A DNA stretch of 64,000 nucleotides from Larimichthys crocea (lineage: Eukaryota; Chordata; Actinopteri; Sciaenidae): assembly GCF_000972845.2 (NCBI RefSeq), contig NC_040032.1, positions 11,134,334 to 11,198,333 of the forward strand. Reading direction: 5' to 3'. Below the pieces are notes generated by a model. It worked only from the letters and a program-made list of their open reading frames with translations. It was not told where the DNA came from and made no database searches. Made by a program: the position numbers and the translations under genes. This document shows, one piece after another, positions 47,601 through 60,400 of the stretch. Numbering within the stretch: position 1 is the first letter of the stretch; every line of letters begins with the position of its first letter.

Positions 47601-50600
47601 AATTAATTCCCTCCAGAGCTCGGCTAAGAGGACCCACAGCAACACAAACATCAGGACATCAAGGTCTGCAGTAAAACATTCAATAAACCAAAATGTATTT
47701 TTGAAAGGAAACTACGACACTCTTCTTCTCATATCCAATAAATACCTTCGTATAGATGGCATAGAAACAGTGATATTCAACAGCAACAAGATACAATTAC
47801 ACATTTGACTTGTAGAACATCATGCATCAGAGTAGCCTGTAGCTTTAACTGAAGGTACGCCATGATAAGGCTTTCATGGAAGAAGAGGTCCTCGTTTCTC
47901 TTTCAGTGCGATTTTGAATCTAACCACTACTCCAACAAACACCTTCTAACCACAGATTACGTTAAACAAAAGGCAGAAGTTCGGCCTTTTCTGTGTTCTT
48001 CTCATAAACATCTCCTAACATGTGATAATACAGCAATTACAGTACAGAGAAAATGGAAGTGACATTTGTGATCAGGAAGGGTCACTCACTAGTACAGCAT
48101 TACTTCATGGTTTGCTTAGCACCTTAGGCTGCAAGAAGACCCTCTGTTTGACACCCCTGCTCGAGCACCGGTGATGAGATAGTTTCAGTTAGTTGCATCA
48201 GTAAGTGTCTCACAGAGAATGTAAAAACAATGTTGGTGTCACAAGGTCACACAGTAGTTCATTATTCCCTTATTGTCTTCAGCCGGTAGGCTCTCATTAA
48301 TGAAATGTTTTGTAGGGGATTTGTCAGTTATTGATGATGCATCAACATGCATCATGCCACTTCATTCTCACTGAAATGATTCACTGTTATCTTTGGAAGT
48401 AGAGCGTGGCGTCGCTTCAGGAAATATTGATTTCTGTAAACTGTATTTCAAAGTTATTTCCACAATAAGTGCATTGTGCTAAACTGTTGGTATTCCATCA
48501 TAAATAAAGGCACTAGCTTCTTTACTGAAACAGCTGCTTTTTAAATTACTAAAGTAACCCTAGTGCATTAACTTTATTCCGGTTTGCTGGATATAGTCGT
48601 GAATCGAATTATTTTTGCTTGTCTATTTATGCATGATAATTGCTCTCAGGGTGCCTGTATCCCTTGTTTTATTAAACAGATGCAAATGTAAATCCTCTTC
48701 TGCATTAAAAAAAAAACTTGAATACGAGAAGTGAGGTCAGCTGTCAGAGGAGAATTTCTGAAAACTTGAAGCTGCTCCTTTTTGCAAGCATTTATTGTGG
48801 AAATATCAAGGCGATCCAATTTAGTCACTGAAAATGTGGCTGATTTTTAGAAGACTGTGTTGGAGTTGCAGCCTTGTCAGAATCTGCTTTAAAATCACAA
48901 TAAAAATGTACACGAATAAATAAATACATACATAAAAACTGATCATCACCCCCTAAACAATACCATTCCAAACAGAGTTCAACATGGACACTCCCATCTT
49001 GTTGTATTAGGTTCCCAAGATATGTTACTCTATGAGGGAATTCAACTTCTGAGCACCTTTTGAGCAAAACTGAAGAAAAGAAAATGCTTGACCACCCATC
49101 TGTTGTTGAATCTAAAATATGACTGAGCCACAGCATGTGTACTGAGTTGTTAATGTTATGTTATGGCACTTCCTTGTACTTGTTCAATAAAAATTCATTT
49201 TAGCCCCTTAGTACCCACATCTCCATGTCAGTCCGACAGGCAGGTTTAATCATCTCAATCACTGGAATCATTCAAAGTAAAACTGAGCAACACGTAAAGA
49301 AAAAAAAAAACAGCTTACAGATCAGTGAAGCGTACAAAATGAAAACTTTGTGTCGCCTTCAATGGCGCATTCTTAAGGGATGACCGTACTCTCAGTGTTT
49401 CCATTTCAAATGACAAGCAAGTAAAGAGACAAAAATACAAAGGCTGTGAATAGAAAATGGCAAAAAAAAAGAGGCAGGTAACTTACGCACGCACACACAG
49501 ACACACAAATAAAAAATGAAAATAGAAATAAATATTAGACACAAAGTGAAGCAGGCAACCAACCAGAAGCTTAATTAAGGCCGAACAAAGCCATTTGTTG
49601 TTTTTTTATGCCCTCTAATATGTATGAAAAAAATACTTTCATATACTATGGCACAAAATCTCATCCTCCACTATGTATGGTTGTTTTTTTTTTTTTTTAA
49701 ATTGAATTGTTTTTGGCATACTATAGTTCTTTCTGGACAGAATCTGGAACCCTCTACGCTACCTAAAGTAGAAGAACTGGAGGAGATGCGCGGGAACAGA
49801 AACAATTCGAAGGAAATGGACAAGATTTTGCTCCAGTGCAAAACTGTTAAGAGATATGAGCAGCTAAAGACGGAGCAGTTTAAATTACTTCATATAGAAT
49901 AACAGAGTAATTGAATTACCACACTTCATTGTGGCTGTTAATGGTTTGTTATAAGTGTGTAAAATATCAATATACAGCAATCCTCTGGTGTATGATTCAC
50001 AGCTGAATGACATCTATTTAATAAGAAATTACATTTAGTGAAAGTCAATAGAATTCCTTCGTAAGCCCAGGGTTGTGTTTCTGTTTGTCAGACATTCCTT
50101 AAACAACAAGCCGACGTCCTGATCAGAGCAAAAAAGATGAGCAGATGACTATAGGCGTCATTTATGCGACAGAATTTTCATTCTGCAAGATAAATAAACT
50201 GAATTAGCTCAATGCATGTACATCTAACAAGGTAGAAGTGTGAATATAAGAATGGAAAGTTAGAACACGTCGCTATAAGAAAAGCAAGTAGAACACATTA
50301 TTCACTAAAGAGATGAAAAAGGCTAGTTTGTTCTGCTGGCTGATCCGGTTGGTTGTGTGGTCTCGTGTCCTGTGCTCTGAGGTATACTTTGTAGGAAGTG
50401 AGAACACCCATGTTTGTGAGGTGAGTTTCTCGGCAGATAAGAGACGTTGCTGGCGGAGAGGATCCCGTGGAAGGTGCTGTAAACGGAGACCCAAAGGGTT
50501 TTTTTGGGGGGGTTGGGAAGGGGGGCGATTGGCTCAGCACAAGAAACATGACCCAAACCTGGAGAAGCCTTTCAAATTAAAAACCGTAACACTGGAGTAG

Positions 50601-51228
50601 GAAAAACTTGGATTTCAAACAAGAAAAACAGGGAAAATTGGGAAGTAGTAATCGTGTATCGACTCTTTTTAGATTCATCTTTTTGCACTGGAGTAAAATT
50701 TTGGAAAACTGTGGCAGCTATCATTTTGATCTGAATTGATAAAAGTCTAACATTTTTATTCCTACTTTTTTTTTGTTTTGTTTTTTTTTTGTTAAAGGGA
50801 ATACTACTTGATTTAAGCATACACAGTTAAGTCTTGTGCATTTGGGCATCGTGAAACTTTTTTAAAGGGGAAGTCTAAGATCCAGGACTCCAATCTGTGA
50901 TGCAATTCCAATCGCAGATGCTGCTAAGGATCAGCATTTTAGACGCATCATTAGTCTATAATTCTGAATTATTTTTTTTGGTTCTTGATTTTAATTTGTA
51001 GCTTGTGAACATGGCAGAATGCTTACTAATGCGGATTGAACTGACCAAGGGCGTAGTTACAGAATATACCAAATCTGAATGCTGAAATTTAGTGCTATTC
51101 CCCTTAATATATAATTGATTTAAACATATTTAATTGATAGTGTTGCTTTTTTTCCCATCTGGTGTTTAGCTAGTGTTAATTTGGAGTGGGGGCGTTTTGC
51201 ATGGTTGTGCCCTTGTCCTCGAAGGCTT

Positions 51229-51443
51229 TTACAGGAGGGTGGCATGGTCTAGGTCTATGTTGTCCATGCTGGCCAAAATAGCCTTCTGGTCCTCCCGGAG
51301 CGGGCGGCGGTACAGCAGAGCAGAAAAGCGAGTATATGGGTCATGGAGGATGGGCCGTTTCTTCTTCTTGCGGAGGTAGAGAGCTTCTTCGGGCTGGAGT
51401 ACCTGAGAGGTGTAGGCCTGCTGGGTCTGAGAGGTGGAGACAC
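51229..51443 (-). CDS. igsf9b: IGSF9B terminal exon with basic region and PDZ ligand
   Basis: The acceptor follows a long pyrimidine tract (CTTCCACCAG|GTGTCTCC), and the frame stays open for 70 codons to the TAA at 51229-51231. It encodes LYLRKKKKRPILHDPYTRFS and LLYRRPLREDQKAIL and ends HATLL, where TLL fits a class I PDZ ligand. Rat IGSF9B is reported to bind the PDZ scaffold S-SCAM/MAGI2, which this terminus could explain. Joined through the 128-base exon it continues the cytoplasmic tail; it is not part of the shorter human form I remember (ending RALSKL). Confidence 0.7.
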
Positions 51444-54400
51444 CTGGTGGAAGGGAGATGAAAGGCAGGTTGACCACGAGAACTCACCGTGGTTGTTTAC
51501 AGGCAACTGTGTCCAATAATCCCACTGACATGACTATAGTAATCTTTTCCTGAAGGCCTCTACAACTATTGCATTTATATGCTAAATACAGTGTGAATCT
51601 ACAGCCAGCACATTGTATGCATAGCTTGGTATAAAGACTGGAAGCAGGGGCAAACAGCCAGCCTGGGTTTGTCCAAACATAACAGAAATCCATCTACCAG
51701 CACCTCTGTAGTCCATATCAATGCCTATTGATATAAAAATGCAATGGATATGGTAGTCTGAAGATTCTCAGTCGTCTAGGTCATATTTCTTTGAGGAGAG
51801 TTAAGTCAGGGACAAGTGGACTTGGTCGTAGATCCATGAAGACGTTGCCCAGGAGACTGAACAACAACTGACACTTGGCCTAATGTGACTCAACAACTGT
51901 CGTTCACACCAGACCTTGGGTGACCTTAACAACTGGCCACCAAGGCTAAATACCTGGGTTTCCCCACCGGTCTTCATAGATCTACAACCAAGTCCATGCA
52001 ACAAAGCATCAACAACGAGTTAAGTGTACAGTGTGCAATGTGTCTAGAAGTTCAGTTCGTCCGTCAGCACTTATTTTCCGATTGGAAAACATTCTTTTGG
52101 GCAACATGCTTATTTGCTTTCTTGCAGAGAGTTAGATGAGAAGACTGATACAACTCCTGCGTTTATATGCTAAATACAGTATATGAATCCACAGCCAGCT
52201 TAGCTTAGTATGAGACTGGAGGCAGGGGGAAACAACTCACCTGGCTCTGTCCAAACATAACATAAATCCACCTACCAGTACCTCTTAAGCTCACTAATTC
52301 CTGGAGTCCTCGTAGGGTGCCACGTCATGGTGATGACAAGGCTCCAGGAAGTCATTGTCCTGGCCAAGAAATAGTTCCAGCACGTAACCCGTAAAAACAA
52401 TGACTTGTTTTTACATTTCTGTTTGTGTACGATTAAAGAAATGGGAATATACCCAAGAACATGCTAACTAGTCAAATTTTCAGGGGCTGGTAGGCAGGTA
52501 TTTCCCCCCCGCTTCCGGTGCAGCTGATTGCCTACTGACCCGAGCTTCATATTCAGCATACAGATATAAGAGTGGGAACAATCTTCCCATCCAACTTGGC
52601 ATTGAAGCGAATAAGCACATTTCCTAAATGAACTGCCTTAAGCAGAGAAGAAAACACAGGTATCAATGCTGTAGCATTTACTTTCTTTCTAACACCATAG
52701 TTTCACCTTAGTCCATACAGACACTGCATCAACCCAGCAGCAACTGTATGCCAAGTCTTTAAACTGAACTGACTATACTGAAACACTATTGTCAGTGTTA
52801 GTAGTGGATTCACTTACTGTTGTACCTCCTTAAGTGCATTTGAACAGTTGCTTATCTTAAAAAAAAGGGAATGAACAACATCAAATCAACAAATCTTTGA
52901 ACTGACTGAATGAAAATGATTTCAGTCAGTCAAAGTACAATGTGATTAGTAATTTCCATTTTCCTGTGTCCATTCTTGTATCTATCCCATTGTCCTTCCT
53001 TCCTTTGGGTTCTCGCTGTTAGACCTTCTAGACTACAATGATTTGTACGCTATTGTTTGGATGACTTGATGATTTATATGTAATTCCCATTTTTCAGAAC
53101 TCTTCACACAGTTGGCCCATCAGAAGTCAATGTGCACTAAACTGTGGATCATTGGTTTCACACAAAATGCATTCTATAGACACATCTTTCAAATTTCATT
53201 TGAAGTTTTCTCACTCAAACTCAAACTGTATTTACACTTCACGTTGTGCAGAGTTTACATATGACTGTCAGAGCTTTACTTTAAGCTGATAAAAATAAAA
53301 ATTAGTAATCAATCAAGATCAGTTATGTGGCTTTATTTAAAAACATTATTAATAAAAATATTATATCAAATAAAATAGCACATACATTTTGATGTGGTGG
53401 CTTGAGGCGGGGCTGAAACTTTTGTGTCTAAAAATCATAAAAGGTAACGCACGCATTTATATAACTGTACCTTAAATGGGATATGACATATGCTTAAGAA
53501 ATTTAAAGGCAAATTCACTTGACAGTTCTCAGGTGACATGCAGTGGGAAAAAATATATATTAGTATATTATATATTAGTACCATCACAGATAAATAAAAT
53601 ACATCCTTTGTAAGTACCAAAACACATAAGAATACATCTTTGAGAAGGAAAATATCACTATATAAAAAGCGAGAACAGACAGGAACAGAGTTCACACCTG
53701 CTTTCTTTCTGGTCTTGGAGTTATTGTTGTTCATCATCATCTTCTTGGCCTTTTTAATACGTTGGTATCTCAGTGCATCAATCCTCTCAGACCCCGAAAG
53801 GGCACTCGGCGCACCTCGACGTTTTCTGGATAAAGAACAGAGAGAGGGGAAAACGGGTAACTCCAGGCCAAACATAGGAAGTGGACTGTGTTTCTGCACT
53901 ACGGAGCGCAACAAAACCAGAAACCCACACAGTCTCAAAACAGCACTGCTCGTGCTAAAGCAAGAGGTGCAGCACACTGCCAAAGGATCAATGTGAGACA
54001 CCCAAACAGCTGTACTCTGAAATCCAGCAGAAGATTTTACTCAAATGTTTGAAGAACAAAGCGAATAATTATGATTACCAAAACCTTGTACAGTACATCA
54101 TCTGGATTAGTAACTGTTATGTTAAGGTTAACAATGATTACATTTCACAATATTGGTTCATAAATCCAGATGGTATATTAAATTGTGGACCTTGAAATTT
54201 CATTGCCCTTCAGGGACATTTAAGAGATTTTGCTCAAATTGATCCAAACAATCTTTATCCAAAGAAAAGCAAAGTGTTACACGATCCCTGAAACAATCTA
54301 GTTACCTCATGATGTAGATTAGAACAGTGAGTAAAGGTTTTGAGAAGATACAACATTTAAAAAGACTTGCACTGTTGGTTTCAGAGGAAAATTCTCCACA

Positions 54401-57400
54401 AATGAAGAATATTTTGAATTAAATGTAAGCACTTTTCAATCAATGATAGGCAAATTGAACAATCCCTTAAAATCTATAGTCTATCCCACTCTGAAAATAA
54501 CAGGTGCAAATGGTTCCTTGGTGTGGTGTGTATATTTCTCAGCTGCTCATGATGGCATCTACAGACCTCCCTCCCATTCATGGAGGCACTTATGACTTGG
54601 CAGCCCACAGATTTCTGCCACAAACACACACTTGGTTCTCTCAAGGCACAGAAAACAATTAGCATTACAGAGAGGTCATCTTTCCACCGTGGCTGCAGAG
54701 AGAAACCGATGGTCGTTAGTAGAGGGGGAGAATCACAGCTGAGCAACAAAGCATCATCAATATGTATTCATAGACATGGATACTGTCTACAATGGGCTTC
54801 ACCATGCTGACAGGGGGAGAGATGGCGGGAGGGGAAAATGACTACTCGGGAACAGTCACATAATGAAAAATAAGCCAAAGAAAAGCGAAGCACTAGGACA
54901 ACAAATGTAACAAGAATTTATCCATATAATTGTTTCTTTTTTGAAACGGAGGAGCAATATTTAGCAATGGCATGCATGGCAGTTTGCACATGGAACACGA
55001 CTTTAAAGGGGAATACATTCAAAAGCACTTCATTGGGCAGTTCACTCAAACATTGGGGATCTCAAGTCCCCTGTGTGCCCCCCCTTTCTGCAAGCCCTTG
55101 GCGAAATATTTGTTCCTTAGGATAAAAAGAAGTGCATGAGCTGTTTTGGCAGGACACTTGCTTCAACATGGTAGTGAGAACTGTTCTGCAGTCCAAACTT
55201 ACAAGTGCAATTGTATACTTACAGTAGATGGTTTGATTCATGCTTTATACAGATGCTTTATACAGGGGATTAAGGCCATGTGTCCACGAGGATTCTGCGC
55301 TAAGTTATTCGGGCTAAAGAGATGCTTGCGGGAAGTGCTGGTCATGGCTGTATTGCTGTGTTGCTGCTGAAACTGGCGCATTTCTCTGTTTTTATAAAAA
55401 AAAACCTCCTTTAAACTATTGTGCTGAGCTGAGATCTTTATACATGCTAAGCCTTCATCACTGCCAGAAACATGCAATAGCATTTCTGCTTTACCTTTAA
55501 TGCCAAAAAAATAAAGAGCTGTGAATGACGGCTCCAGGTGGACACACAGCTTAATGTGACGTCATAACGCCAATCTTAGAAAAATATTTCTTGGAGATTG
55601 GGGTCCAAAATATTTTCAATTGGTGTCATACAATACAAGCATCTGTAAAATATAAACGGCAGAATGTGTCACGCTTGAGGAGAATGCTAAGAAGGTTTTT
55701 AGAAAGTTATCGTCTAAGAATAAAGATTATATCTATGTGGAAGAAAGTCCACGTACACCATAAATATTCATAAATATACAGTATGCCACACCTTGTAATC
55801 ATTTATATTATACAGAAAGACACCAACATATATTGGTGGTCATAGCTGCTGAGAACAGCATTTTGACTTTATAACTTGAAAAAACAACATTACCTGGATG
55901 TAACTCCAGTTCTATAACTACGTGTCTAATGGACACATACTGGTCCATCTAATGGACACATACTGGTCCATCTAATGGACTTTGCTATTGCTCATTTTGA
56001 ATAAAGGAAGTAATGAGTGGTACAACACCCTTTATTGTTAGTATTATTCTTTGCTGGCCTGACGAAGTTGGTCCTTCAAACCTCCACTAGGCCCATCTTC
56101 AGACTGAGAGGGAGGTGGAGAAGTCAAGGTTTACCTGGAGCTGCTGGATGTCAGTTTAACATCTTCCTGGATGTAGAGTCCAAACAGTGAGTTGTAGGAA
56201 TGTTGAGGGCTGCTAACCACTCATACTCATCAAGCGGCTCACCCAAAGGTGTCTGTGTCTGACCTACTGTATGTAGCGCACATGGTTATTTCACATTGAG
56301 AGCAAAGACCAGAGACATTCTGAGAAAGGCTGCCACCTTAGTGTGGTGACCAGTTTGGTCTTGTACTTGGTGAGACAGGTAAGGGGAGCCTACCAAGAGC
56401 AGCATTAGTCTATAGCAATTCGAAGGTGGCCAAATGGGATAAATGGCTTACCACTGGGTATAAAGGAGGAAGACGGAGGCACACAACAACTGTATTTTGG
56501 CATGTGTTATTCCTCTGTTTGACTGCTGGGCCATGACCATGTACTGTATTTGGTAGCAAAAGCCATTGCCAGGAGCTAGGCAGTGTATTATGTTCTTTGA
56601 TGTCTAGTGAAAAACAGTATGGGACACATAAACTGAACCTTCAACTTGGCATGTGGCTTTTAGGTGAAGCTGGTCATCCGCTAGCATTTCAACAGTGGAG
56701 AAGAAAAAGATCACTATTGATCAGGAGCTGACTGGAAGACCTGGGAGATAGTCAAATGCAGCCTGTTCTCATTCCCAGGTCGTCAAACCCCAACGCTTTG
56801 TTATGCTCCTCAGCATGTATACTGTAAGACACACCAGGCTTGAATATAAACCCAGTAGTATAAAGAGTGAGAAAGTCCAGACCTGAAAGTGGTGGGGTGG
56901 ATGGATGGCCCAAACATGGACTTTCATCCTGAAGACTAGGGGTTGTGTCCAATGTGACCAAACAAACAAAAATGTTGAGTGACTTTAAGTTTTAAGTTAC
57001 TTTCTGTGACTTGCATCACCAATTGTGACTTGTGTTATGACTAATATTACATGCTTTATGTAAATTAACATTGTTTTTTTTAACGCCAACATCTTCTTTT
57101 ACTGAAACTAACCGAGTGGTTTTACTGCCTAGACCAAAAACCTAAACCTAGACCATAAACTGTGACTGTTTATGACATCGACCACAGTGGTGCCATGTAC
57201 GTCTGTATGAGATTCCAAGGGGGCATGACAAAGCATTAGTATTTAGCCACCTGGGATGAGAACGGTTGCAGAGTGAGAAGTACTAGTCAAATTGTTGGGG
57301 TGGTGGGTCTTGCTCAAGCTGGATGGCACTACACTGGTGTGGTGGGTGCAGGTACACTTAAGCTTTGTTTACACCTGACAGATCCTCACAGTGCAAGAGT

Positions 57401-60400
57401 ATGTGTGCCAAAAGCAACACTAGTTGACTTCTTGCTTCTTCGCAGAACATTTTGTTTAGTGTTTCAGAAGATACCGCAGTGGATGACACATGAAGCATTT
57501 GCATGTTTGTACCTCAAGTGGAGGCTTGTGCCATGGTCTCACAGAAAAGCATATACAAAACTTTGGATAACTGCAGCTAAAGCAAGTGTGGCATTTTGAA
57601 CCGACTTGTGAGTGAAGCAGAAGGAGTGAGTTTTATCCATGACGATATCTTAAAATGATGTTGGATTGTGTCAGTCCTATTTGCTGAAGTGTCCTTCGCA
57701 TTGATTTAAAGTGGAGTGATGGAGAAAAACACCAATTTTCTCACTCAATTATGGCATATTACTACCTAACTTGATGTTGAGTGCATTGATCCATCTCAGG
57801 GTGCTGAGACAGTGCCTCATTAGGGAAAATCAATAGAGAAGTCCGTAGAGAGCTGAGCTTGTCCAATATACCATCAACCCACAAAACACTGTCAAAACCT
57901 TACCATATATTATAAGAAATATTTAGGGGCTTGTTTCTGCATTGACAACAATTTAACTTTTGGTCATGACATATAGGACACAACTTTGTTTGGTTTTCTC
58001 TTCTCTTGACTAAAGGTGTTTGTGTGTAGAAATAAAAGCTAAAGCTTGGAACCATTCAGTTAGAGTCCAGTTTGGCCATGCTTTCTTTGGCTTTTGCACC
58101 TGATACTATCCTCAAATATATTACATATCAAGTGGTGACCTCTGCCAAACTAATTTCCAGAATAGTGAACCAGAGTAATCAATAATTGCTTGAATAAATA
58201 TTTAAACTAATTTGAGGCAGATATGATTACTATTGTCTTTTGCGTGGACCTGAAGTTGATTTATCTGTGGTGAGATATTCTTATTAACAGAAAACATTTG
58301 CATGTGCATGTGGTCAGTTAGCAAACCACTCAAGCATGAAATTATGTTGGTGATACATCTCTGACCTAATCTATTACTTTAGCTAACAGATGGCATATGC
58401 ATATCAGTCAGAATGCATAATGTACTGAAGACTGCAGAACTTAAAATGCGTAGCTACTTTGAGAAAAAGAAAAAAGGAAAAAACTGAAAAAAACTACACG
58501 TGTTGACTGAAGAAAGGAACAAATCAAACAAAGACTCAAAGTCTTGTATTCCCCTTTAAAGGACGAGGTGATCAAAAAAGTCCCACCTGCTAACCCCCCC
58601 CTTTCAGACATGGATCCAACCCTTACCTATTGCGGTGTAGAGGACCTGGTCACAACAACGCTGCCCAGATAGCTGAGATCAATCAAAAACAAAGCAGGTA
58701 AGACTCCAGGAGCCATCAAGAACCACCATACTGCCCCTAATTCATAATGATGGAGACATTGCAGTACATGAGAAGCGGACAGGCCCTGTGACACACTTTG
58801 CCCAACAACCTCTCCTTGGTAGTCAGACCTGGGAGTCTCCTGGGGGGCAATTAAAGGAGTTGGGGGAGAGGAAGGTTACAGAAAGGGAAGGGGAAGTAGG
58901 GTAGGAAAAAATCTGAGAGGTTGGTATTGGTCATGCAGTCAGGTTACTAAGGCCGAGGATGGGCCGCAGGGCCTGCCAAGATGAATTCTTCTTAAAGCAT
59001 CCCTCCGCATGATAAAGGCATCTTCAAAGGCTTGGAGCTTGACATAACAATGGGTGGTTGTTTTGTCTGGGGAATCAATTTGATGAATATTATGGGATTC
59101 CTCCTGTTAGGTGAAAGCAGGGTAACGCATGATACAGATGGAAAAACAGGGATCCTGTGGTGATGTCTGCAAATTCCCAGGCTTTTAGGGGCTTGTGCCA
59201 AACAAATTACACTGGCGATAGTATTTTTCATTCAAATGGACTGTAGCCCCAAAAGGTCTGAAATGTAATCTGTGAAGCAAATGCATTTTCTTGTCAGTTG
59301 AACAAATAATTTGTTTCAAAATGTATACTTTTTTGTCTCTTCATTGGAAAATCGAATGTACCGTTCAACGTGTAAATTTTGGAACAATGCTTCACAGATT
59401 CAGTGGGTGAATACCTCTAACTTGATGTCTGACATGAAAAGCAGCATTGACCAAATTGACTAAACTGAAAACTTCTCATCAATGAGATCATCAAATGAAT
59501 CATCACAATGACTTTCCTTCAACCATATTCATTTTCATTTCTCCACATAAAAGTGTTAACAAATGAAAACGCATAAACTAAACTATAAAACTAATTTGCC
59601 ACAGAGATGATTTAAAACACTGATGAATATCAGACAGCACTTCAGTAACCAAAATGTCAGAGCAACTTCACACATTAAAGCATTATGGGTTGGGGCAGAT
59701 GATTCAAATGGTATCCCTCTCTGCATGCCTAATGCACCTACCCTGAAGCTGACAACTGGGGTGGAGAGGGCTCAGATGGAAGGATCTCCTCCTCAGTCCT
59801 CCTCTGAGATGGCATCTGCCCAAATATGTCGCTGCTTTCCATGGGGGGTGATGGGGACTGGGAAGCTGGGTAGCTGGTTGCAGAGGTGGCAAAGGCCATG
59901 TGGGAACGGTAGCTGGGACTTGCTCTCCTGCTACCATGGCCTTGGGCAGGTGAGGAGGAGGGGGAAGATCTCCTTGAGAAGCTGGCTGTGGAAGGAGGGA
60001 GGAGGGTAATCTCAGACATCTCTGGGGGTATGGAAGGATGGGCAGCGCTGGGACGTGGCCGGGGACGTACTACAATCTCTGGAGAGCCCTCATGAGAACT
60101 CAGGGGGCTTTGGGTAAGGGGTGAGAGCCGAGAGGGCTGGAGAACCACCTGATGCATGCCGGAATCCATCCTGCGAGCCTGTCTGGGACTGAAACGAGGG
60201 GTGGTTTCAAACCATCGTGTGTCCAGGCTACTAAATGTGCTAGGGACGATATGGGCCATTGGATCGGTGTAAGGCAAAACCGGCACACCCATTCGGTGGC
60301 TTGTGTGTCTTAGCTGCCCTAACTGTGCCTCTTGCATAGCTATATGCCTGGCTGGGGAGCCATGAGGCTTGGCCTTGCTGGGTGACTTGCTTGGGTGGCT

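Larger units (their letters stand above)
42241..51228 (-). other. Gene-free AT-rich interval, possible long IGSF9B 3' UTR
   Basis: About 9 kb directly 3' of the last IGSF9B exon without a recognisable exon on either strand. It is AT-rich, with many A/T homopolymers, an AC run at 43449-43470 and a TA array at 44514-44607. Few typical interspersed repeats are visible, unlike the flanking introns. That would fit a long neuronal 3' UTR, but an ordinary intergenic region is not excluded. Where the transcript ends cannot be told from the sequence. Confidence 0.35.

Noticed and set aside
49624..49902. 92-codon open frame with a charged, coiled-coil-like end
   Set aside because: It starts with a poly-T-encoded Phe run, has no recognisable homology, and lies in the AT-rich interval downstream of IGSF9B. 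Chance is the simpler explanation.
59623..60009. 128-codon plus-strand frame opposite the IGSF9B exon
   Set aside because: Antisense shadow of the long conserved IGSF9B exon.
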